Origin: Vigna angularis
Taxonomy: Eukaryota > Streptophyta > Magnoliopsida > Fabales > Fabaceae
Direction: 5' to 3'
NCBI RefSeq assembly: GCF_016808095.1
Contig: NC_068971.1
Span: 19,828,501 to 19,892,500 of the forward strand
DNA length: 64,000 bases
The position numbers were made by a program, and so were the translations under genes. The notes under the pieces were generated by a model that saw only the letters and a program-made list of their open reading frames with translations, was not told the origin of the DNA and searched no databases. Shown here one piece after another: positions 50,476 to 61,539 of the stretch; position 1 is the first letter of the stretch; each line of letters opens with the position of its first letter.

Positions 50476-50915
50476 AAAAACTTTAACCTATATTTCATTT
50501 CTGTTAAGATTTTCCATAAAGAAAAAATAAAAAGTAATAACTGCAAAGGAAATTTTGTCTTAAATCTCCAATTTTCACAATATTATTTCTCACATTCTCC
50601 AAGTTGCTTTTGAACCTTTTATATTATCATATGTTTGCACTGAGTGTTACCACCTTTTTAACTCAAAACTTCTACCTTTCATGGTGTTATTTGGAAAAGA
50701 GACTTAGTTTCAGAAAATGGGGTTTGTATAGAATTATAAAACTGCTTTGGAGATTTTTGAAAGAAGGCCTACTATATGTTAAACTTTTTGCTGTGGTTCC
50801 ATTTACTTGGTTTATGGATAATTGTACAACTCAAAACAATTATTCAATTAAGAATTAAACTTGTGAATTTAACTCTGATAGCAATTATAAAATTAAACAT
50901 TTACTACTAGATCAA
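50476..50915 (+). repeat. Dispersed direct repeat, copy A
   Basis: Matches 51779-52255 over about 440 bases with scattered differences. Shared landmarks are 'ctgttaagattttccataaa', 'attctccaagttgcttttga', 'tacctttcatggtgttattt' and 'ggtttatggataattgt'. The open frame at 50604-50858 is interrupted in the other copy, so it is not supported as a gene. Confidence 0.85.
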
Positions 50916-50934
50916 AAGTTAACATTTATACTTT

Positions 50935-51135
50935 GTGGGCCTTCTTAGCTTCTTGAAATTGTGCATAGTGGGCCTCCGATCCATGAGTTGCCACTAAAAA
51001 TGAACATAGAAGGCTTAGACTTCTTTAGAAGTATCTTCAAGGTCTTGTTATCTTGAGTAATGGGCCATTGGTTTGTAATTAGGCTTGAGCCCAATTCATC
51101 ACATCAAAACCATATTGTTTTATTACATTATTGTC
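50935..51135 (+). repeat. Dispersed repeat shared with 54690-54905
   Basis: Both copies contain 'gggccttcttggcttct', 'ccatgagttgccact', 'aaggcttagacttcttt' and 'tcatcacatcaaaacca'. In the second copy a Pack-MULE-like element is inserted just after the shared segment. Confidence 0.8.
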
Positions 51136-51319
51136 ATGTGCTATATGTTTTTCAGTTCTCTTTTGTAATGTTTCCTTATAGTATTAAATTTTATTTTATT
51201 GTTTCACCTACATCCCGAGATGTGTGCAACTGTGTACTATATGTCTTTAAGTATTATAGTTACAATAATAATATATCTAAATCTTGGTTATATAAATCTA
51301 TCGTAATTATTTTTTTCTG

Positions 51320-51778
51320 GGTTAAATATGTTTTTTAGTCCTTCAAGTATCAAACATTTTTGGGTTTCATCCCTCTTCTAAACTTTGTTTCACTTTAATT
51401 TATTTTCTTAAGGAAACTATAATTTTTAACCCTCCAAAAGTAACGACGTTAAATTTTATCTAAGGTGGCTAATGGTCTGTCATGTATGATGCCAACATTC
51501 ATGGTAACTGTGTGACACATTTCTATTTTTCTATTAAACTCAAAATAGGGCGCCTCAGGCTAATTCTATCTCTAATTAGATCACAAAAAAGAGTTTTTCA
51601 TATTCAAATGCAATTTAGGGTTTTCCTACAGTAGGGTTTCTGATTGTGAAGGTTTTCTAATTCAATTGCACATTCATTTTGACAAACACAGGGTTTTTCA
51701 AATTCATGTGCCACAGAGATTCATGATAGGTGACACGATTGTTGGATTTGGTGACGCTTATGGCTAGAGTTTGAGTCA
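51320..51778. other. Segment between the two repeat copies; possible DNA-transposon end
   Basis: Begins 'gggttaaatatgttttttag', a terminus-like sequence common in legume DNA transposons, and contains 'taacgacgttaaatt' like the region near MULE ends here. No matching second terminus was found in the window. Confidence 0.35.
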
Positions 51779-52255
51779 AAAACTTTAAGCTATATTTTAT
51801 TTCTGTTAAGATTTTCCATAAAGAAAAAATAAAAAGTAATAACTACAAAGGACATTTCTTCTTAAATTTCGTCCAATTTTAACAATATTTATTTCTCACA
51901 TTCTCCAAGTTGCTTTTGAACTTTTTATATTATCATATGTTTCCACTGAGTATTACCACCTTTTTAAATCAAAATTTCTACCTTTCATGGTGTTATTTGG
52001 AAAAGAGACTTAGTTTCAGAAAATGGGATTTGTATAGAATTATAAAATAGCTTTTGAGATTTTTGCAAGTAGGCCTACTATATGTTAAATTTTTTTGTTG
52101 TGGTTCCATCTACTTGGTTTATGGATAATTGTGCAATTCAAAACAATTTTTCTTTAAATAATTGTTCAATTAAGAACTAAAATTATGACTTTAACTCTTA
52201 TACCAATTATAAAATTAAACATTTACTACTAGATCAAAAATTATAATTTATACTC
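51779..52255 (+). repeat. Dispersed direct repeat, copy B
   Basis: Second copy of 50476-50915. It is followed by short reiterations of 'aaaaattataatttata' and 'catttactaataggtcaaaa' to about 52340. Confidence 0.85.
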
Positions 52256-52340
52256 TATGTAACATTTAACAATAAATCAAAAATTATATTTTATAGACAA
52301 TCTAACATTTACTAATAGGTCAAAAGTTATAATTTATAGA

Positions 52341-53690
52341 CACTAACTTGTAAATCACCATGGATGACTAATGCACCATGTTACACTTTTGTTTTTATAC
52401 TAATTCTCCCTTAACTAGTGTTGTATCAAGTTCTACAATGTCAACACCAAAGTGTATTACTTTTCTAGAGTTTTTTTACTTCTTTCCAAGATTTTTTTCT
52501 CTCGTCTGATTAAAAAATTGAGATTGTATGATTGATCCTTGGGGTGAACTCTTCAATTTGGACCGATTTGTTTCTCTATTTGCATAAGTTGAGTTTCAAT
52601 CCTTTTTCTTAATATTTACTGTTATATGTTGCATGTAAGCCTTCTTCCACTTGCATGTGTCTTTTTAGTCATATATATGAGTCTCTACTGATTAGTGATC
52701 ATAATAGTATGTCTTAATCGTTCTTGTGATGTTTCTACTTGTAGATAGAGCATATTATAAGTTAGGAAGAGCTTCGTTGGCTAGGGTCTTGAGAGAAGTT
52801 GGGTCAAGTAAATGAAGCTAGTTGTTTTTGTGTGTGAGAGTTTGATAAATTTGATTATCTGCATGTTGTTTCTCTGATGCAATTGATGATGAAATTTGAT
52901 TGTTTATGATGAGTTTGGTATGTTTTGAATGATTGTTATGTTTGAGTGTTTTTGATTGATTTTATGTTGATTAAGGGAATTAGAATATGAGCAAATGAGC
53001 TAATTGGTAAGTGCTTTAATATTGAAAATTGTTTTTTACTAATGTATTAAGAAGAGAATACCAAATTGATCAATTGAGCAGGTTCGATTTCCCTAAATCA
53101 CATAATTTCATATGCTGGTGTTTGTTATTGCTTTAAGACGTCGGCTAGGAGGAGAGCCAACATCATATGTCCTACATTTTCACCCACTGGGAGCGCGAGC
53201 AATAGTCACGCGAGCACTTTTCATCTTCTTCCTTCGCGTTTCTCTCCTTCACCATTGAAGTTCAGGTAAGGTTTTCGTCCATTTTCACTGTTTAAAATCA
53301 TTTTTGCTCTGATTACATTACGTTTTGATGAATTATCTTTCATTTGAACCAATTAAAATGCGTTTTCATGGGCTTTTTGTGCAATTCTTCGACACGTTCT
53401 AGGACAACTATGGCAGCGATTTTTGAACTGTTATTGTGCGTGTTTTTCTCCTCACTCTCACAGCAACACCGGTCTACTCCCTCATCTTCACGGTTAGTTT
53501 CATTTTTGGTTTTTTATGTACATTGGTTGTTGCATTTTCATTGGTTTTTGCACTTTTCATTGGTTGTTACTACTTCTAAAATTCTAGAAAATTTTGTGGT
53601 GTAATCTTGTGTTGTATATTGATTTTTCATGGTTGTAGTGGAAAAAAATATTGACAAAATTTTTTTAAAAAAAAAAACCAATAAATTGAC
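52341..53690. other. Intergenic DNA, no gene recognised
   Basis: A GC-richer patch at 53130-53280 with a good donor-like 'gttcag/gtaagg' at 53263 looks like a gene 5' leader fragment. No protein was identified from it. Confidence 0.4.
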
Positions 53691-53871
53691 TTTTATTGTT
53701 CTTACAACAGACGTCAATTAACATCTGTTGTAAATGCATCAGACGTTAATTGACGTTTGTTCAAAGACAACAAACATGAATTTAATGTCTCCCGCTATGA
53801 CGTCGGGCATTTAACAAACGTCAAAAGCCTAGAATAACATACGTTAAAAGCTATTTTTGTGTTAATGTAGG
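53691..53871. mobile_element. Possible CACTA-type right end with subterminal repeats
   Basis: Repeated 'gacgttaattgacgt' words in both orientations (53705-53830) precede 'tatttttgtgttaatgtag', which resembles a degenerate CACTA terminus. The left end was not found and no target duplication could be assigned. Confidence 0.35.
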
Positions 53872-54689
53872 GTGATAACTCTTTTGTTTATGACTCTACA
53901 AAGCTTAAATACTATTATAAGTACATGCCCACATTTAAACCCAATGTCAAAGGCATGTACTCGGATAATTGAGTCCGGTATCAACTATTTGTGTATATAT
54001 ATATGTATATATATATATATATGATTTATTGTATTTAATCCATGTTTAACTTATATTTGATATGATTTAATTATTTTAGAATAACTCTTTTTATACACAA
54101 GATGTCATGTCGCCTCTTTAAAGTTTTCTTGTGTTTGTTTGTCTCTTTTGCGATGATCATTTTATTGTGTAAGCATATGAAGGGTACACATTGATGCGCC
54201 TTTGGTGTATGATGGTGTCGACTCAAAATAGTTTTCTTCGGTCTGTAGTATTGTGTGCATGACTTTTCTAAAACTCTAAGTCATCCTTAGTCGTTTTATA
54301 TACATTTTATTTTTACTTAGAAATAACTATACTAATTAGAGGAAGCACAATGAAGGACTTCCATCACTAAAAGGAAGCTAGAGGGGTATTGGAGGAAGCA
54401 CAATGAAGGACTTTCGGTACAGAGAAAGGGTTGGCTTAATTGAAGCAACATAATAAATCCATTATCATTCTAAGAAAGTGAAGCTACAAGAGAGGGAGAG
54501 GTACTGATTTATAGTGTTAGCAACAACAATTCTCCAATTGTAATAGCCGTTGATGATCAGCCTAAAAAGGTGGATCAACTGCCATGTGTATAAGGCATGA
54601 TACATGTGCTAAAATCAGAAAAGAAACAAAACACGTACTGCACATGTAATGCTCCACGTAGACGCGGGCGTTGGGAGGGTTATTGCTGG
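53872..54689. other. Intergenic DNA
   Basis: Contains a TA run (53996-54022) and a direct repeat of 'ggaagcacaatgaaggactt' (54342 and 54393). No gene is seen. Confidence 0.45.
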
Positions 54690-55156
54690 GCATAAACCGA
54701 AGCGGGCCTTCTTGGCTTCTCTTGGACTATCCTTCTCCATGGGTTGAAATTGTGCATTTGCTTATCCATGAGTTGCCACTGAAAATGAACATAAAAGGCT
54801 TAGACTTCTTTGGAAGTATATTCAAGGTCTTGTTCCCTTGGTTTGTAATTGGGCTTGGGCCCAGTTCATCACATCAAAACCAGATTATTTTATTACATTA
54901 TGATCATTAAAAGCTAGGTTTAATAATTCAGAAAGCCCCTATTTTCGGGTAGAATATCAATTTGGTCTTTTTCTTTCTGGGCGTCTCAATTGGGTCCTAT
55001 TTTTGTAAAAATTGCAACAATTCGGTCCCTGCCGTTAAATTGAGCCCAACAACGTCAATCTCTGGTTGACATGGCACGTTGAACTGAGTTTTTAATTAAT
55101 GTGACTGAATGATGTGTATTTAGGTAGTTTTAAAATTAAAAAAACTTGGTAAAACT

Positions 55157-55327
55157 CCCCCTGAGCCGCACAAGATTCACGTGTTGAATATTCCCAATCG
55201 TGGAGACCTCCGCCCTGAACTCCTTCTCCCCACTCAATGGCCTCTCCAACCTCTTCACAGCCACAACCGAAGCATCACTCAACTCCCCTTGAAACACAGT
55301 CTCAAACCCTTCGTATCCCGATCTTCT
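55157..55327 (-). pseudogene. Receptor-like kinase fragment captured in the Pack-MULE
   Basis: Residues encoded on the minus strand include 'FETVFQGELSDASVVAVKRL', 'SGEKEFRAEVSTIGNIQHVN' and 'LVRLRG'. This is the start of a protein kinase domain: glycine loop, the 'VAVK' lysine strand and helix C with its Glu. It most resembles plant G-type-lectin S-receptor-like serine/threonine kinases. The glycine loop has decayed ('GYEGFETVF' where active kinases have GxGxxGxVF), and the homology stops abruptly after 'VRLRG', 47 bases from the TIR. About 57 residues of a normally 280-residue domain are present, so it cannot be active. Confidence 0.82.
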
Positions 55328-55932
55328 CTGAAAAATAAGCCTGAATCTGAATACCATGAATGTACTATGAATTGAGTTTGAGGAATCCCAGAAACAGGAA
55401 CAATCATCCTCCATGGAAGACGAAATGGAGAAACAGAAGAAGCACTTAGCAATGGTGGAAAGACTTTCGAAGCGCCCCCAAAGTCGTTCAACAAAGCCCA
55501 AATCTTCAACAGAATCTGCCTCCTTCGTCTGCTCACACTCTCACAACTGAAAACCTCCATAGAGTTCCAACTCCAACAATCCTAATCTCTTTCCTCCGAT
55601 CCACCAAACCTCAAACTCCATTTCCAGAGCATCTCCGAATCAATCTTCGATCCACATGCTACTTCTGCTTCAGCAGATTCTTTCCCCCACCATGAGTCTC
55701 GACGCTCTGAAGAACATCAATCGCACTGGTTATGCTATAATCCAAGTCAGAAACAGACACAGGCACAACCTTAACAGAATCTGGTGCAATCGTTTCAAAT
55801 CCAAACACTCACAATCAAAGTATAATTATCAAACAAAAACCTAGAGGTATACGAATTAATTGACTTCGCAATAGCAAACGAGCAAATCGAACACTCTGAA
55901 AACCTAATTCCATAATTCTTAAAACTCAACCT

Positions 55933-56427
55933 CTAATCTCCTAACAGCAATCCATTATTGCTGTTATCAGTCTCAAACCTAAAGCTCTTCTCGATCAATT
56001 TCCAATCGAGGCCGGAGCTACCCGTGCTATCGAAATCGCTGTGAATGTGGATGAATTGGACGGTGAGGAAATTCTCAAACGAAACAGGTATCCAGAGGGA
56101 GGGAGCGAGGAAGACATTGTAGGCGCTCCAGATGAGGGAGACAAGGTCGGCGGCGCAGACCTTGGTTGATTTGGGACGACCGTGGACAACGACGAGGGGG
56201 TGAAACTCGTCGCGGGGGATGACGCGCGTCATCGGAGATTGCGGGGTCGTAGTCAACCGGACCGGCGCGAAGGTCGATCCAGAAGTAGCGATCTCCGGAG
56301 GTGAAGAAGGTGCCAGAGCATTTGGGGAAAGCGGGGGAGGATTCTCAAGGGGAGTAGGTGTAGGCGTAGGGCTTGGGATCCATGGAGTTGAAGAAGTTGG
56401 TGGTGTGTTAGAAGAGATGGGTGATGT
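55933..56427 (-). pseudogene. Proline-rich open frame inside the Pack-MULE, origin unknown
   Basis: A minus-strand frame of about 165 codons (first ATG in good context at 56437 region: 'MDNTSPISSNTPPTSS'). It has a Pro/Ser/Thr-rich start and a segment with 'DEFHPLVVVHGRPKSTK'. Several overlapping frames are also open because the segment is GC-rich. I do not recognise the source gene. It is likely a second captured host fragment, since its composition differs sharply from the flanks. Confidence 0.4.
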
Positions 56428-56767
56428 GTTATCCATTTGTTTGTTTTTTAAAAAAATATAAATATACACATCAGAGGTGCCCCCTACTAATGTAGCCATG
56501 TCAATTAAAAAGTCAGTTCAGCGTGCCACGTCAACCAGAAACTGACGCCGTTGGGCTCAATTTAACGACAGAGGCCGAATTGTTGTAATTTTCACAAAAA
56601 TAGGACTCAATTGAAACACCCAGAAAGAAAATGACCAAATTGAGATTTTGCCCGAAAATAAGGACTTCTTGAATGATTAAACCTAAAAGCTATTAGTAGA
56701 TCAAAATTATGTTGCAGTTTGGTTATGGGATGGATTTCAGTGGCATGGACGGCTGCTTGTTTCTATC

Positions 56768-56978
56768 TAGGGATGGTAGCGGGTCGGGTCGGGCACGGGT
56801 AGTGCCTACCCGCAACCCGACCCGCCGGATAAAATTGTACCCGTTACCCGCCGGGTACCCGTTTAAAAAATACTCGCGAGTATTTTAAAACCCGCGGATA
56901 CCCGTAGATACCCGCAAAAAATGAAAAAGAAATATTTAATACATATTTAAAATAAAATTTAAATAAAATTACAAAACG

Positions 56979-57029
<51 letters not shown>

Positions 57030-57324
57030 TATAATATAATATAAATTAAATCTAAATTAAAATTTAATTTTAATTAAATTTAACCTAATAAAATATAATT
57101 TTATTTTATTTTTAATTAATTTAATTAAAAAATATATAATTTTTTTTTTAATTTTTCGCAGGTAGTAGATACACGCAGAACGGATAGTATACTACTCGTA
57201 CCGGACCCGTTTAGAAGCGGATATTAAAATACCCGCTACCTGTTACCCGCAGATAGTAAATATCCGCGAATAGTTACTACCCGCTACAAATTTTACCTAT
57301 CCGCGAGTAAAATTGCCATCCCTA
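56768..57324. mobile_element. hAT-type MITE (557 bp) with perfect 8-bp target duplication
   Basis: The left end 'tagggatggtagcggg' and the right end 'gtaaaattgccatcccta' form short terminal inverted repeats. The octamer 'tttctatc' flanks the element at 56760-56767 and 57325-57332, the duplication length made by hAT transposases. Inner flanks carry dense 'acccg' and 'cgggta' words (a long imperfect inverted repeat) around an AT-rich centre with (TA)n at 56980-57027. There is no coding capacity. Confidence 0.88.
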
Positions 57325-57332
57325 TTTCTATC

Positions 57333-58285
57333 CATTATAATAATTAGTTTTAAATTATAATAATTAATCTTTATTGGTTTGCTTTTTGTACATCTGCTTT
57401 TCCTTTATTTAGGCTAATTGTTAGTGTAAACTAGTGGAATTTGTTCCCTTAATTTGTATATTTATACTAATGTAATTCAGTAATGAAATTAACTTTTTTA
57501 TACTGTAATCCAAAACGTTTGATATCTGGGAAAATAAAAACATATTTAACTTTTTTTTATCATATTATAATATATATAATAAATTTATCAATTTTATTAT
57601 ATTTATGTATAAATTAAGCGTTGACTATTTTTTTTAATATATGTACATATATAATTTTTTTCTATAATTATACTGTTACCACACAGTAATTGAATTCGGA
57701 GGATTACTTTTACTTTTACACGGGTGATGTAATATATTCATTTATTCCAGATTTGAGTTTGAGTTAAATTTATTTTATAGTTTAACACCTTTTATTAAAA
57801 ACCCATGTTTATACATATATAATTTAGGTAAATACAATCTTAATTTATAAATAGTTTTTTATTTTTCTGTTTTAGAAATTTAGTGGAGAACTTTGTCATA
57901 CCTGTTATTATTTTATTTTGTATTATGTGATATTCCATTCTTCTAGGTACAGGCATGGTCCTGAACCTGAGTTCATTATTCAATTAAGTAATTTTAAACC
58001 TTTAAAATATCAAATACACTTGATTTTTCACATTTTCTTACACATCATCAAAATGGCGCGTGAAGCAAGCGCGTTGGACTCACCAACATGTAGTTGAAAA
58101 GACCGTTGGCCTCATAATGCCGTCGCTTCGTAAATTAAACCCACAACTAGGGACAATCTCAGGTTCTCTTTTATCCATAAACTAAACCCTTTCTTTTTTT
58201 AAAATAAAAATTGGTAAAGTAATGCACTCAACTCTCATGTTTTAACAAATTCCTATTTTGTCCCCAAACGTTTCGGCTCCCCGCT
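57333..58285. other. Intergenic DNA upstream of the glyoxalase-like gene
   Basis: AT-rich. No coding sequence is recognised. The distal part serves as promoter of the gene at 58414. Confidence 0.5.
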
Positions 58286-58412
58286 TCTTTATAAAGACTG
58301 CCCCACCCCAACTTTTTCTTTCACGCTCATCTCATTTTCTTCTGCAGTAACTCTTCTTTCTCTTTCTTAGGGTTAGGGTTTTCCCTCTTCTTCTCCCTTC
58401 ATTCTTTGTCCC
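58286..58412 (+). promoter_or_regulatory. TATA box, pyrimidine leader and telo-box of the glyoxalase-like gene
   Basis: 'tttataaag' at 58288-58296 is a clear TATA box; transcription would start near 58320-58325. The leader is CT-rich and contains 'ttagggttagggtttt' (58368-58381), the complement of the plant telo-box AAACCCTAA, an element found near starts of genes active in dividing tissue. The leader ends 'tcccaatggctc', a good plant initiation context. Confidence 0.6.
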
Positions 58413-58413
58413 A

Positions 58414-59345
58414 ATGGCTCAGCAAGACGCACAAAATGGCGTGACGGAGAATGCCGCTGCTGCGGTGTCTTTCCTTGCCGTGAAGCCGCAGCTTCTGGTC
58501 GAAGCTCCTAAAGCAAACGACGCTGTTTCCTTCTACAAGGCTGCGTTTGATGCAGAGGAAGTTGCTCGTGCGCTCAACCCCAAGCGCAAAGCTGACCACG
58601 AGCTTCCTCTCATACTCTCGGCTGAGCTCAAAATTGCTGGCTCCACCATTATCGTCGCTGACCTCGTCGATGACTCTGCTTCCCCGTTAGTTTTCTCTGT
58701 TTATGTTCATAGCTTATATTTCATAGATCTATCAATATTGAACATGTTTTGATGTTTTTGCTTCTGATGTTCTAGTTGTTGGTACTGTTTTTTGATCGTA
58801 TGACTTTTATTTGTGTTAATTTAAGTTTGGTGTTTGTTTTTTATTCGTCCGTGCATTGGTCCCTAATTTTAAATTAATTTTTGGCTTGTATGCACTCGAT
58901 CTATATTTAATAGGAATTATATTTTTCGAGAATCGTGATTTCCTTTTTAGTCTGTTTTGTTCATCCATTGTTCACGTTTTGTTCTCTAGTGTCTTATCTA
59001 TTGTTTTGTGGTATTAGTTCCACACTTTCAGTAACTTTCGTTTTCTTTTGCAAACGTGGTCTTCACTCGTTAGTTCATAATATATTTCAATGACTGAAGG
59101 AAGTTTCATTTGATTTCGTTGTCAGCTTGAAGGCGGGTGGAAACGGTGTCGTTTTGTGTTTGGAGACCGAGGACGTTCAGGGGGCCGTAGCTAAAGCGGT
59201 GAGTGCTGGGGCTGTTGTGGAGGAGGAAGTGGCCGAAATTGAAGGCGCGTGCTGCGGTGGGCGCGTGGTGAAGGTTAAGGACCCTTATGGTTTTGTCTGG
59301 CTCTTGTGCTCTCCTGGGAAGAAAAGTGTTGACGTGGAAGCTTAA
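58414..59345 (+). CDS. Glyoxalase/VOC-superfamily small protein (At5g48480-like)
   Basis: Two exons, 58414-58685 and 59126-59345, joined in frame across a 440-base GT-AG intron, give 163 aa. The protein has a 20-residue Ala-rich start, then 'LLVEAPKANDAVSFYKAAFD' and 'LKIAGSTIIVADLVDD' (first beta-alpha-beta-beta-beta module), then 'GVVLCLETEDVQGAVAKAVS' and 'RVVKVKDPYGFVWLLCS' (second module). The 'DPYGFVW' close is typical of the vicinal-oxygen-chelate fold shared with glyoxalase I and bleomycin-resistance proteins. It matches in layout an uncharacterised Arabidopsis glyoxalase-like protein. The metal-binding residues of true glyoxalase I are not evident, so enzyme activity is not claimed. 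No targeting peptide is apparent. Confidence 0.93.
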
Positions 59346-60690
59346 TGTGTGTTAGATCAGTTTGTTTCTGACAGTTGGGATTTTCAGTTTGTTTTAGTTG
59401 TAGCAGTTATTAGGGTAATGATCAGCTTGTCTAGAGAATGTCTTTAGGATTTGAGTGAGTTATTAATCTAATGGTTGGGACTCTATATGGAGTATTTTGA
59501 AACTCTGGTAATTTCTTCTTAATGTTAATGATCAAAGCTGACCCAGAAAAAAGTAATTGGCTTATTGATCTTGTTTCAGTTTCCTTTAGTATATGTTGAT
59601 GTGTTTTCTTAGTTAATTTCTTCTATAGGCAATGTGTTGATGTTAAAATATTTTGGCTAGCTATAGCCATTAATTCTCTTAAAGTCTATTGAAATTTTGC
59701 ATGTTGGTTCACAAGAATTTGATAACGTTTGATTTTACAGCCACATGTTAATTTTATGTTTTATGCAATTTATTTTAATAACGATTTTGTAACTGAGTGT
59801 CATTTTCTATTTAATGGGAAACGGGCTGAATTGATGTAATTGTTAATGATGATGTTTTTCAATAAATTTTCTTTTATTTATCTATTTTATTATGCTTTTA
59901 AATCCTCTGTTTTTTTAAGAAATATTAATTTTATTTTTGTTTGGATTTAATTTTACTTAGTGTTTTCATGCTTATATTAGGCATAATCTAATATTTAATT
60001 GGATTTGATGTAATTTTTATATACGGGATACTTGAAACAGACTTTTTATCATGAAACTATAGTAATGATAAGAAGTTACACAATATTTGATTTCAGTCCA
60101 AGCTTTTCTATTGAAGATTAGTTTTGAAATTGATAGGCAAAATAGTAAGAAGATAAGATTAATTATGAGTGTCTTCTAGAATGATTAATAAAATTTCTTT
60201 GTTTAAATTTCTTTTTGTTAAATGGTCCCACTCTCCATTAAAGGCTTTATGTTTAAATTTGTGAGTCACTGTGCTATTTTGTGAAAGGATAATAATTCTT
60301 TGATAAAATTTTAAAACTATTTATATGTAAATTTTGTGACAAAATATGTAAGCGAAATAGAATCCTTAGTTTCTTTGTTTTTAGTTTAGCAAAATAAAAG
60401 TGAATCTAACTAAATATCCAGAATTTTAAATATAAAATATCTGAGAGGAGAAGCTCGTTGAAATAGATTTTTCTCTTTTACATTAAACCTAAGTAAAATA
60501 ATTTTATAGTAGACTCAATGAATGTATTTATTTTTACTATTTGTATAATTTAGGGTCGGATCCTAAATTCACAACATAAAATAATTTAGTATCGGTATAC
60601 TCTACCGGCTAGAAATCGATCTGGGTTTTTACTTTTATAAAGAAACTTTATAATTTCTTTGGTTAAACCCATTCGGAGGTTTTATTTATG
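59346..60690. other. 3' UTR of the glyoxalase-like gene and AT-rich intergenic DNA
   Basis: The first 200-300 bases are the presumed 3' UTR. The remainder is AT-rich with no recognised feature. Confidence 0.5.
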
Positions 60691-61074
60691 TGGGGTTTTA
60701 TTAGTTTGATTCCCTGTCTTATAGGTTTTGCAAATTTGGTCTTTGCAAATTTGGTCTTTGATATTGAAAAATTGATTGAAAATGGCCTCTGCCGTTAAAT
60801 TCAGATAACGGGGTTTAGTTTTGGATACCCTGTGCGTGGCCTTTTTTTGAAACGTGGCTTGAATTGAGCATTATATGTGGTTATTTAATTCCAGGGGCCC
60901 TATGACGTGTCTTTTTTTTAAAACAAACATTTTTAAAATTGGAGTTTTTCTCTTTTAGAAGCTGACATCACTCATTTTCTGAAACATTGTTGTTAATTAG
61001 GGTTGGTTGTTGTTGAAGTTTGGAAAGCAAATCAAGGTTCGAAAGAGGGAAGTGAGAAAGCGCAAGACGCAAGA

Positions 61075-61539
61075 ATGTCTACGGGGCATTTGTTTTCATC
61101 TTGCAGTTGCAGCGACTGTCGAAAGCAACTCAGCTCCGTCAGCTCGCGTGGAGATGGAGGTTGGAACAGGAAGGACGCATAATTGATTTGCCATTGCGGA
61201 GAGAAGTCTGTGTTGAGGACTGCGAAAACCAATAAGAATCGAGGCAAACAATTTTGGGGTTGCCCTAGGTATAAGGTTGGAAGTGAAAATGTTGGATGCA
61301 ACTACTTCAGATGGTGCAATGATTGGGGAATTGACGAAAGTGTTAGCTGTTAGGTGTTAGAAGCAAATGGTGAGAGGTTGCTGAAGAGTTTTGAAACTAA
61401 AAGTGATAAGAAGATAGTTGTTGTGTAGAAACCCGTGATAGGTCTTGAAAGGTGGACGAAATTTTTGGTTGGCCTTGTTAGTATTGTATGTGTAATGAAC
61501 ATGATTGTACTTGCAATGTTGATGGGAAGGGCATCCTAA
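61075..61539 (+). pseudogene. GRF-type zinc-finger protein with three in-frame stops
   Basis: One continuous frame from ATG 61075 to TAA 61537-61539 (155 codons) is interrupted by stops at 61180, 61351 and 61426 but has no frameshift. Between them it encodes a Cys/Ser-rich start, then 'CHCGEKSVLRTAKT' and 'GKQFWGCPRYK' and 'GCNYFRWCND', which is the zf-GRF pattern (CxCG, G-[R/K]-x-F-x-x-C, C-x-x-F-x-W). A hydrophobic tail near the C-terminus ('FLVGLVSIVCVMNMIVLAML') would be one membrane helix. Small proteins with this layout are abundant in legumes. Its place beside the transposase suggests it is cargo or a second gene of the Mutator-like element. Confidence 0.75.

Larger units (their letters stand above)
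54916..56684. mobile_element. Pack-MULE-like element (about 1.77 kb) with about 190-bp TIRs
   Basis: The left terminus 54916-55110 and the right terminus about 56495-56684 are inverted copies at roughly 85-90 percent by eye. Both carry 'attttcgggtagaatatcaa'-type text, 'tttctttctgggcgtctcaa', 'tcctatttttgtaaaaattg', 'ccgttaaattgagcccaac' and 'ctggttgacatggcac'. The shared flank 'aaaagct' (54909-54915 and 56685-56691) is a 7-bp duplication; Mutator elements usually make 9 bp, so the boundary may be off by a base or two or the duplication decayed. The interior has a higher GC content and codes for gene fragments, not a transposase. It is inserted into a dispersed repeat. Confidence 0.82.

Noticed and set aside
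50604..50858. 84-codon frame downstream of the tRNA
   Set aside because: It lies in a dispersed repeat and is not conserved as open in the second copy at 51900-52150.
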